This document shows, in pieces, positions 57,699 through 64,000 of a stretch of DNA of 64,000 bases. The notes under the pieces were generated by a model. That model was given only the letters and a program-made list of their open reading frames with translations, was not told the DNA's origin and ran no database searches. The position numbers were made by a program, and so were the translations under genes. The DNA comes from Salinicoccus sp. RF5. Lineage in GTDB: Bacteria > Bacillota > Bacilli > Staphylococcales > Salinicoccaceae. How positions within the stretch are numbered: the first letter of the stretch is position 1; each line of letters opens with the position of its first letter. Where the stretch lies: the NCBI RefSeq assembly GCF_020786625.1, contig NZ_JAJGRC010000002.1:1-64000 (forward strand), read 5' to 3'.

Positions 57699-58166
57699 AT
57701 GCGCAACATGTCGGATATAATCGAACAATACCTCAAACAGCTGATTGAAGAATCCGGCGGTGAAGTTGTGGAAATAAAACGCGCGCATATCGCAGAGAAA
57801 TTCGACTGTGTCCCCTCGCAGCTGAACTATGTGATAAAGACCCGTTTCACCAATGAACATGGCTACACCGTGGAAAGTAAGAGGGGCGGCGGCGGATACA
57901 TCCGGATCACCAAGGTGGAGGCCCACTCAAAATCCGATTATCTGGCACGCCTGAAGCAGCTGATCGGCGACGGCATCTCTCAGCAGAATGCAAAGCACAT
58001 CGTACAGTCGCTGATGGAGAACGAAGTGATTACAATGAAGGAAGCGAAAATCATAGATGCAGTCCTGGAGAGGGAATCTCTCATGCTCGATCTGCCATAC
58101 CGTGACCGCCTCCGTGCGAATATACTGACGAGGGTGATAGATGTCATTCTCTACACAGAGGAGTGA
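57699..58166 (+). CDS. ctsR: CtsR, repressor of class III stress genes
   Basis: The 155-aa winged-helix repressor begins RNMSDIIEQYLKQL, has KRAHIAEKFDCVPSQLNYVI and the DNA-binding wing RGGGGYIRI with the thermosensing glycines. It is relieved by McsB-mediated arginine phosphorylation and ClpCP. First gene of ctsR-mcsA-mcsB-clpC. Confidence 0.97.
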   Translation: MRNMSDIIEQYLKQLIEESGGEVVEIKRAHIAEKFDCVPSQLNYVIKTRFTNEHGYTVESKRGGGGYIRITKVEAHSKSDYLARLKQLIGDGISQQNAKHIVQSLMENEVITMKEAKIIDAVLERESLMLDLPYRDRLRANILTRVIDVILYTEE

Positions 58167-58170
58167 TGAG

Positions 58171-58689
58171 ATGAAATGTGAATCATGCAACGAAAGAGAG
58201 GCAACCATCCATATCTCAAAGGGCAATGGCTTCGAAAAGACCGAAAAGTTCCTGTGCGAGCAGTGTGCCAATGCCTCATTCGAGAATGACTTCAGTTATC
58301 CGGACGACAGCTTCAATATACAGAAGCTGCTCAAATCACTGTCCGAGCACCCATCCCTGCAGCAGACAAAACGGCGTCCGAAGCAGTGTGCGACATGTGG
58401 ATCCACCATCAACACCATCGTACAGATGGGGAAATTCGGATGTCCCGACTGCTATACCACCTTCGGCAGTCAGGCAGCCGACATCATCAGCCGGGTGCAG
58501 GCCCACCAGTCGGAGCATGTCGGGAAGGTGCCTGTGAAGGCGCGTGCCCAACTGAAGACGAAGAAGAAGCTCGAACAGCTGAAGGGTGAACTGGCAAAGC
58601 TCGTCGAAGCGCAGGAGTTCGAGGAGGCGGCGGTGGTGCGTGATGAAATCAAGGCGCTGGAACAGGCAGGTGATGATGATGGGATATGA
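58171..58689 (+). CDS. mcsA: McsA, activator of the McsB kinase
   Basis: The 172-aa protein has zinc-type CXXC pairs at the start (CESC), near residue 30 (CEQC) and in the middle (CATC and CPDC) and a C-terminal UVR domain (KLEQLKGELAKLVEAQEFEEAAVVRDEI). McsA activates McsB and senses redox and metal stress. ATG 58171 follows GAGGAGTGATGAG; upstream in-frame codons lie in ctsR. Confidence 0.95.
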   Translation: MKCESCNEREATIHISKGNGFEKTEKFLCEQCANASFENDFSYPDDSFNIQKLLKSLSEHPSLQQTKRRPKQCATCGSTINTIVQMGKFGCPDCYTTFGSQAADIISRVQAHQSEHVGKVPVKARAQLKTKKKLEQLKGELAKLVEAQEFEEAAVVRDEIKALEQAGDDDGI

Positions 58690-59707
58690 TCACATCAGCC
58701 CGTGGATGCAGGAATCAGAGGAGCTGCCGGTCGAAATGTCTGCGCGGGTGAGGCTTGCCCGTAACGTGAGTCACCTACCCTTCCCATACATGATGAAGGG
58801 AAATGAGGCCATTGCGCCGGTGCTCGAGAAGCTGGAGGAGACGCTCACAGACTACCGGCGTGTAGAGATGGCAGGCCTCCAGTTCGAGGACAAGGCGCTG
58901 CTGGTCGAAAAGCATCTGGTGAGCCCATTGTTTACGAAGCAGGGGCTGCTCAGTTATATTAATGAGGACGAATCCGTTTCCATCATGGTCAATGAAGAGG
59001 ATCACCTGCGCATCCAGGCGATGGGGGTCGGCCTCCCGATGATGGACCTTTATAGAAAAGCGGATGCGATCGATGATATGCTGGAGTCGGAAGTCGATTA
59101 TGCATTTGACGAAAAGTATGGCTACCTCACCGCCTGTCCGACGAATGTCGGCACCGGGCTGCGTGCCTCTGTGATGCTTCATCTGCCGGCACTCACCTTC
59201 GGCAGCCGCATTCAGCCGCTGTCTGCAAATCTGAGTCGTTTCGGTTTCACATTAAGAGGTATATATGGAGAAGGATCCGTCCCGCTCGGACATATATACC
59301 AGCTGTCGAACCAGCTGACACTCGGGCAGACGGAAGAGGAGATCATCAACAACCTTGACGAACTGAAGGAACGCATTGTTGAAGAAGAGATGGAGATGCG
59401 CTCATGGCTTGAAAGTGAACATCTTCTCGAAGTGAAGGATTCGGTCTACCGCTCCTATGGCCTCCTGAAGCACGCCTACAGGATGCCATTGAAAGAAGCA
59501 GCGAAGTGTCTGAGTGATCTGAAGCTCGGCACCGACCTCAGCTTGATTGAACTGGAAGGTTTCCAGTTCCAGAAATGGATTCAACTTATTCAGCCAGCAT
59601 TCGTCAAGATGCGCCTGAATGAAAAAGATATAGAGATCACGTCCTTGGAGCATGCTGTTGAAGAAGAGCGTGCGGCTTTGATGAGACAACTACTAGGAGG
59701 GGAATAA
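58679..59707 (+). CDS. mcsB: McsB protein-arginine kinase
   Basis: McsB phosphorylates arginines and so marks proteins for ClpCP. The 342-aa phosphagen-kinase-like protein has [36 protein letters not shown] and [11 protein letters not shown] 58679 is favoured because AGGTG lies 7 bases upstream; two further in-frame ATGs (58673, 58676) precede it. It overlaps mcsA by 11 bp. Confidence 0.95.
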   Translation: MGYDHISPWMQESEELPVEMSARVRLARNVSHLPFPYMMKGNEAIAPVLEKLEETLTDYRRVEMAGLQFEDKALLVEKHLVSPLFTKQGLLSYINEDESVSIMVNEEDHLRIQAMGVGLPMMDLYRKADAIDDMLESEVDYAFDEKYGYLTACPTNVGTGLRASVMLHLPALTFGSRIQPLSANLSRFGFTLRGIYGEGSVPLGHIYQLSNQLTLGQTEEEIINNLDELKERIVEEEMEMRSWLESEHLLEVKDSVYRSYGLLKHAYRMPLKEAAKCLSDLKLGTDLSLIELEGFQFQKWIQLIQPAFVKMRLNEKDIEITSLEHAVEEERAALMRQLLGGE

Positions 59708-59708
59708 T

Positions 59709-62147
59709 ATGTTATTTGGCAGACTGACTGAAAGAGCGCAAAAAGTGCTGGCCTATGCACAGGAAGAAGCAATCAACCTCAAGCATTCGAACATCGGAAC
59801 CGAGCACCTGCTGCTTGGGCTCGTAAAGGAAAACGAAGGTATTGCCGCGAAGGTCCTCGAATCCTTCAATATCACTGAAGAGAAAGTGAAGGAGGAAGTG
59901 TTCAACCTGATCAACGAAGGCAGCGAACCTTCTTCCTCCATCCACTACACGCCGAGGGCGAAGAAGGTCATTGAACTCTCAATGGATGAAGCGCGCAAGC
60001 TCCACCATAACTTCGTGGGCACGGAGCATCTCCTGCTCGGCCTGATCAGGGAAAGCGAAGGCGTGGCCGCACGTGTGCTGTCGAACCTCGACCTGAACAT
60101 CACGAAGGCCCGTGCCGCAGTCATCAAGATGCTCGGCAACCCTGAGTCATTCCAGCAGAAGGACGGCATGAAGAAGGACCACAATACACCAACCCTGGAT
60201 TCACTGGCCCGCGACCTTACGCAGATTGCCCGTGATGAAATGCTCGACCCGGTCATCGGCAGATCCAAGGAGATCACCCGTGTGATCGAGGTGCTGAGCA
60301 GAAGGACGAAGAACAACCCGGTCCTGATTGGTGAACCCGGTGTCGGCAAGACGGCGATTGCCGAAGGCCTTGCACAGGCGATCATTAAAAACGAAGTGCC
60401 GGAAACCCTGAAGGACAAGCGCGTCATGTCACTCGACATGGGGACCGTCGTGGCAGGCACGAAGTATCGTGGTGAATTCGAGGAACGCATGAAGAAGGTA
60501 ATGGAGGAGATCCATAAGGCCGGCAACGTCGTGCTGTTCATCGATGAGCTGCATACACTGATCGGGGCCGGCGGCGCCGAAGGTGCAATCGATGCCTCCA
60601 ATATCCTGAAGCCTGCACTTGCACGCGGCGAGCTGCAGTGCATCGGGGCGACGACACTTGATGAATATCGCAAGCACATCGAAAAGGATGCGGCACTGGA
60701 GCGCCGTTTCCAGCCTGTACAGGTGGATGAGCCGAATGTCGAGGATGCGATACTCATTCTGAGGGGTCTCCGCGACCGTTATGAAGCACACCACAGGATC
60801 ACCATCACGGATGAGGCGCTGGAAGCGGCAGCGGTCATGAGTGACCGCTATGTCCAGGACAGGTTCCTGCCGGACAAGGCGATCGACCTGATTGATGAAG
60901 CGTCATCCAAAGTCAGGCTCAGAAGCTACACATCCCCGCCGGACCTGAAGGATCTTGAAGGCAAGCTTGAAGCCATCAAGAAGGAAAAGGATGCAGCCGT
61001 ACAGAGCCAGGAGTTTGAAGCGGCGGCGAACTACAGGGACCAGCAGACAAAGCTTGAAGATGAGCTTAAGAAGCGTGAAGACAACTGGAAGAAGGAACAG
61101 GGACAGGCATCACAGTCTGTGACGAAGAGTGATATAGAACTTGTCATCAGCAGCATCACAGGCATCCCGCTCTCCAAGATTGCAGAGGACGAGTCGGAGA
61201 GGCTGATGAACCTGGAGTCCATCCTGCATGACCGCGTCATCGGTCAGGAGGATGCTGTAGCTTCCATTTCGAAGGCGGTCAGAAGGGCACGTGCCGGACT
61301 CAAGAATCCGAAGCGTCCAATCGGCAGCTTCATCTTCCTCGGTCCGACGGGTGTCGGTAAGACGGAACTTGCCAGGGCACTCAGCGAAGCGATGTTCGGC
61401 GAAGAGGATGCGATGATCCGCGTCGACATGAGCGAGTACATGGAGAAGCACTCCGTCTCCCGTCTCGTCGGTTCACCACCGGGCTATGTCGGCTATGATG
61501 ATGGGGGCCAGCTTACGGAAAAAGTGAGAAGAAAACCTTATTCACTCGTACTTTTCGATGAAATCGAGAAGGCCCACCCGGATGTCTTCAACATGCTGCT
61601 GCAAGTATTGGATGACGGCCGTCTGACGGACTCCAATGGACGTACCGTCGACTTCAGGAACACGATCATCGTCATGACATCGAACGTCGGTGCCCAGGAG
61701 CTCAGGGACAACAAGTTTGCAGGCTTCGGTACGACGGCGCAGTCCCAGGACTACGACACGATCAGAAATACGATGATGAAGGAACTGAAGAACAGCTTCC
61801 GTCCCGAATTCATCAACCGTGTGGACGACATCATCGTCTTCCACAGCCTGGAGAAGGAACACCTCAAAGAGATCGTGACGCTCATGATCAATCAGCTGAC
61901 AGAACGTTTGAGCGATCAGGATATCCATCTTGAAGTCACCGATTCGGCCACCGACAAGATTGCAGAGGAAGGATATGACCCTGAATATGGTGCGCGTCCA
62001 CTCGCACGCTCCATCCAGCGTCATATCGAAGACAGGCTCAGTGAATCCCTGCTTTCCGGCGAGGAGCTTGAAGGCAGAGTAGTCACAATCGACTACAAGG
62101 ATGATGAATTCAATGTAAGCACGAAAGATAAAGTTGCAGTGGAATAG
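59709..62147 (+). CDS. clpC: ClpC ATPase
   Basis: ClpC is the AAA+ unfoldase of the ClpCP protease. The 812-aa protein has two N-terminal Clp repeats (residues 1-145), AAA1 with GEPGVGKT (208-215), a UVR/M-domain near 415-455, and AAA2 with GPTGVGKT (545-552) and the arginine-phosphate-binding N domain typical of ClpC. Its ATG is one base after the mcsB stop, behind AGGAGGGG. Confidence 0.98.
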   Translation: MLFGRLTERAQKVLAYAQEEAINLKHSNIGTEHLLLGLVKENEGIAAKVLESFNITEEKVKEEVFNLINEGSEPSSSIHYTPRAKKVIELSMDEARKLHHNFVGTEHLLLGLIRESEGVAARVLSNLDLNITKARAAVIKMLGNPESFQQKDGMKKDHNTPTLDSLARDLTQIARDEMLDPVIGRSKEITRVIEVLSRRTKNNPVLIGEPGVGKTAIAEGLAQAIIKNEVPETLKDKRVMSLDMGTVVAGTKYRGEFEERMKKVMEEIHKAGNVVLFIDELHTLIGAGGAEGAIDASNILKPALARGELQCIGATTLDEYRKHIEKDAALERRFQPVQVDEPNVEDAILILRGLRDRYEAHHRITITDEALEAAAVMSDRYVQDRFLPDKAIDLIDEASSKVRLRSYTSPPDLKDLEGKLEAIKKEKDAAVQSQEFEAAANYRDQQTKLEDELKKREDNWKKEQGQASQSVTKSDIELVISSITGIPLSKIAEDESERLMNLESILHDRVIGQEDAVASISKAVRRARAGLKNPKRPIGSFIFLGPTGVGKTELARALSEAMFGEEDAMIRVDMSEYMEKHSVSRLVGSPPGYVGYDDGGQLTEKVRRKPYSLVLFDEIEKAHPDVFNMLLQVLDDGRLTDSNGRTVDFRNTIIVMTSNVGAQELRDNKFAGFGTTAQSQDYDTIRNTMMKELKNSFRPEFINRVDDIIVFHSLEKEHLKEIVTLMINQLTERLSDQDIHLEVTDSATDKIAEEGYDPEYGARPLARSIQRHIEDRLSESLLSGEELEGRVVTIDYKDDEFNVSTKDKVAVE

Positions 62148-62160
62148 AAGGAGTGGCAAC

Positions 62161-62190
62161 GCCGGGATGGGAAACCATCCCGGCTTTTTC
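62161..62190 (+). terminator. clpC operon terminator
   Basis: GCCGGGATGG (62161-62170) and CCATCCCGGC (62175-62184) pair around a GAAA loop, followed by TTTTTC. Confidence 0.93.
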
Positions 62191-62223
62191 ATCATGAGGC
62201 ATCGGGCTTCAATGAGGTTCCGC

Positions 62224-62252
62224 TTTAAAATCATAGGTAATAGTTATACAAT
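62224..62252 (+). promoter_or_regulatory. radA promoter
   Basis: TTTAAA (62224-62229), 17 bp, TACAAT (62247-62252), 39 bp before radA. Confidence 0.5.
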
Positions 62253-62290
62253 ATTAATAATAAAATCAAATTACAGGAGAGTCTCTAGAC

Positions 62291-63664
62291 ATGGCAAAGA
62301 CGAAAAATATTTTCGAGTGTATGGCGTGCGGGCATGAATCGCCCAAGTGGATGGGCAGATGTCCAAACTGCGGTGCATGGAACCAGATGGAGGAGAAGCT
62401 TGTCCACAAGGAGACCAAGGGCAGAGGGACATTCGGCAAGCCTGAAGCAGAAGGGCGCCAGCGCAGCCGGAAGCTTGAACGCGTGAACAAGAGCAACACG
62501 CCGAGGACGCTGACCCAGAGTGGCGAGTTCGACAGGGTGCTCGGTGGCGGCATCGTCGATGGTTCCCTGATACTGATCGGAGGGGACCCAGGAATCGGGA
62601 AGTCGACGATTCTGCTCCAGACTGCGCTGACCCTGTCCCAGAACCACGAAGTGCTGTATGTTTCGGGTGAGGAATCACTGGAACAGATAAAACTGCGTGC
62701 GGACCGGCTGACCGAAGGAAGCGACCAGCTGAACGTCTACAGCGAAACGAACCTCTTCTACATCCATGATGAGATCAAACGGCTGGATCCGGACTTCCTG
62801 ATCATAGATTCCATCCAGACCGTGTTCAATCCCGATGTGACAAGCGCCCCCGGCAGTGTTTCGCAGGTACGGGAGTGTACACAGAGCCTGATGAATATCG
62901 CGAAAAGCGGCAACATCGCCACCTTCATCGTGGGCCACGTGACCAAAGAGGGACAGATTGCGGGGCCAAGGATGCTCGAGCATATGGTGGATACGGTGCT
63001 CTATTTTGAAGGGGACCAGCATCATACGTACCGGATGCTCCGTGCGGTCAAGAACCGCTTCGGCTCCACGAATGAAATGGGCATGTTCGAGATGAAGAGC
63101 GAAGGACTGAAGGAAGTGCTCAATCCATCGGAAGTGTTCCTCGAGGAACGCTCGAAGAATACGCCCGGATCGGCCATAGTGGCGACCATGGAAGGGACGC
63201 GGGCGCTGCTGGTTGAGGTCCAGGCACTCGTCACACCGACGCACTTCCATAATCCGCGTCGCATGGCCACAGGCATCGACCAAAACCGTCTATCACTTCT
63301 GATGGCGGTGCTCGAGAAAAGTGAAGGACTGCTCATGCAGCAGCACGATGCCTACATCAAAGTTGCAGGGGGCGCCCGGTTGGATGAACCGGCAGTTGAT
63401 CTGAGCATCATCGTCAGCATCGCTTCAAGCTTCAAGGCCGCACAGGTGCGCGGCGACGACTGCTTCATCGGTGAGGTCGGGCTGACCGGTGAGATCAGAC
63501 GGGTCACTAAGATTGAACAGAGGCTCCAGGAGGCGGCGAAGCTCGGCTTCAACCGTGCAATCATCCCGGCGTCGAACATGAGTGGACTGGAGGTGCCGGA
63601 AGGCATCGAGGTCATCAGCGTCCGCACCTTGAAGGATGCGCTGAAAGCCGCAATCAAGAAGTAG
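62291..63664 (+). CDS. radA: DNA repair protein RadA
   Basis: RadA is a RecA-like branch-migration helicase. An N-terminal zinc finger (C10, C13, C24, C27) precedes the RecA core with Walker [11 protein letters not shown] (about 95-104), the RadA-specific [11 protein letters not shown] motif near 258 and a Lon-type C-terminal domain ([14 protein letters not shown] onward). 457 aa is usual. AGGAGAG is upstream of the ATG. Confidence 0.97.
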   Translation: MAKTKNIFECMACGHESPKWMGRCPNCGAWNQMEEKLVHKETKGRGTFGKPEAEGRQRSRKLERVNKSNTPRTLTQSGEFDRVLGGGIVDGSLILIGGDPGIGKSTILLQTALTLSQNHEVLYVSGEESLEQIKLRADRLTEGSDQLNVYSETNLFYIHDEIKRLDPDFLIIDSIQTVFNPDVTSAPGSVSQVRECTQSLMNIAKSGNIATFIVGHVTKEGQIAGPRMLEHMVDTVLYFEGDQHHTYRMLRAVKNRFGSTNEMGMFEMKSEGLKEVLNPSEVFLEERSKNTPGSAIVATMEGTRALLVEVQALVTPTHFHNPRRMATGIDQNRLSLLMAVLEKSEGLLMQQHDAYIKVAGGARLDEPAVDLSIIVSIASSFKAAQVRGDDCFIGEVGLTGEIRRVTKIEQRLQEAAKLGFNRAIIPASNMSGLEVPEGIEVISVRTLKDALKAAIKK

Positions 63665-63679
63665 GGGAGGTGAATATCC

Positions 63680-64000
63680 ATGTTGAAGTATCTGCTTTAT
63701 ATTCTGTACGTACTTATCGGGGTTTCACTCGGCGTCTGGCTCATGCCGACGCTCTTCCAGCTGCTTCCGTTCGATCTGCCGATGGTGATCGATAATGTAT
63801 TGGTTCATGGCCTTGCCGGGCTGCTGCTGTTTCTCCTCCTCTTCCTGTGGACGGTGCCGAAAGTCGAATCGCTTATCCGGAGGAGCGAAGCCCTGATCCT
63901 GAACCGCAGCCTTGCAGAGATTGTGTCCGCCACACTAGGAATGATCGTCGGCCTTTTAATTGCTGTCTTAATTTCCCTATTGATCAATGCCATCGACATT
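63680..64000 (+). CDS. PIN/TRAM domain integral membrane protein, N-terminal part
   Basis: The frame runs off the window edge, so only 107 codons are seen. It has four hydrophobic segments (about residues 3-24, 30-60 in part, and 85-105) and the linker KVESLIRRSEALILNRSLAE. This matches the YacL family, in which a membrane part is followed by a PIN nuclease-like and a TRAM domain. The position directly after radA is the conserved one. GGGGAGGTG precedes ATG 63680. Confidence 0.88.
   Translation, partial: MLKYLLYILYVLIGVSLGVWLMPTLFQLLPFDLPMVIDNVLVHGLAGLLLFLLLFLWTVPKVESLIRRSEALILNRSLAEIVSATLGMIVGLLIAVLISLLINAIDI

Overview
The window is a chromosomal segment from a low-GC Gram-positive coccus of the family Staphylococcaceae. 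The gene order tmk-darA-holB-ricT-yabA-yabB-GIY-YIG-rsmI, metG-tatD-rnmV-rsmA-veg, ispE-purR-ridA-spoVG-glmU-prs-rplY-pth-mfd, tilS-hpt-ftsH-hslO-cysK-folPBK-dus-lysS, pdxR/pdxST and nupC/ctsR-mcsA-mcsB-clpC-radA is the classical Bacillales origin-proximal backbone in its staphylococcal form. The sporulation genes that Bacillus carries here (yabG, yabPQ, spoIIE, spoVT) are absent. Base composition looks close to 50% GC, higher than in Staphylococcus, so a Salinicoccus- or Jeotgalicoccus-like genus is my best guess. This is an inference without any database search.

Layout. 0-0.2 kb holds the 5S rRNA that ends an rRNA operon. 0.2-6.3 kb is a tightly coupled operon for nucleotide and replication functions and c-di-AMP sensing, closed by a bidirectional terminator against abrB. 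6.9-11.5 kb carries metG-tatD, rnmV-rsmA and veg, the last behind a perfect sigma-A promoter. 11.6-12.3 kb is a flavin reductase gene with a perfect 25-bp palindrome at its promoter. 12.4-18.3 kb covers isoprenoid, purine control, cell-wall precursor, PRPP and ribosomal protein L25 genes. 18.4-24.8 kb is pth-mfd-yabN-rqcP-divIC-yabR. 24.8-35 kb is tilS-hpt-ftsH, hslO, cysK and a folate-dus-lysS operon. 35.1-35.9 kb is an eight-gene tRNA cluster (Val, Thr, Leu, Gly, Arg, Pro, Ala, Ile). 36.0-38.9 kb is the vitamin B6 unit, pdxR divergent from pdxST.

38.9-56.2 kb interrupts the staphylococcal order pdxT-nupC-ctsR and is the accessory part. It holds a short-chain dehydrogenase, a PadR/HAAS membrane protein pair with duplicated operators, a BrnQ carrier behind an attenuator-like leader, a sulfonate/nitrate-type ABC importer, a CitMHS citrate carrier, a complete nine-gene histidine operon with a divergent TrpR-like regulator, a small AT-rich orphan membrane locus and a metallophosphoesterase. 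The backbone resumes with nupC and the CtsR-controlled stress operon (ctsR-mcsA-mcsB-clpC), radA and a PIN/TRAM protein cut by the window edge.

I found no CRISPR array, transposase, integrase or phage gene. No wholly new system is evident. The most interesting items are regulatory: paired operators at his/yerC and padR, the brnQ leader, the flavin reductase palindrome, a sigma-B-like promoter before rplY, and a nested three-frame start region at 54.8 kb.
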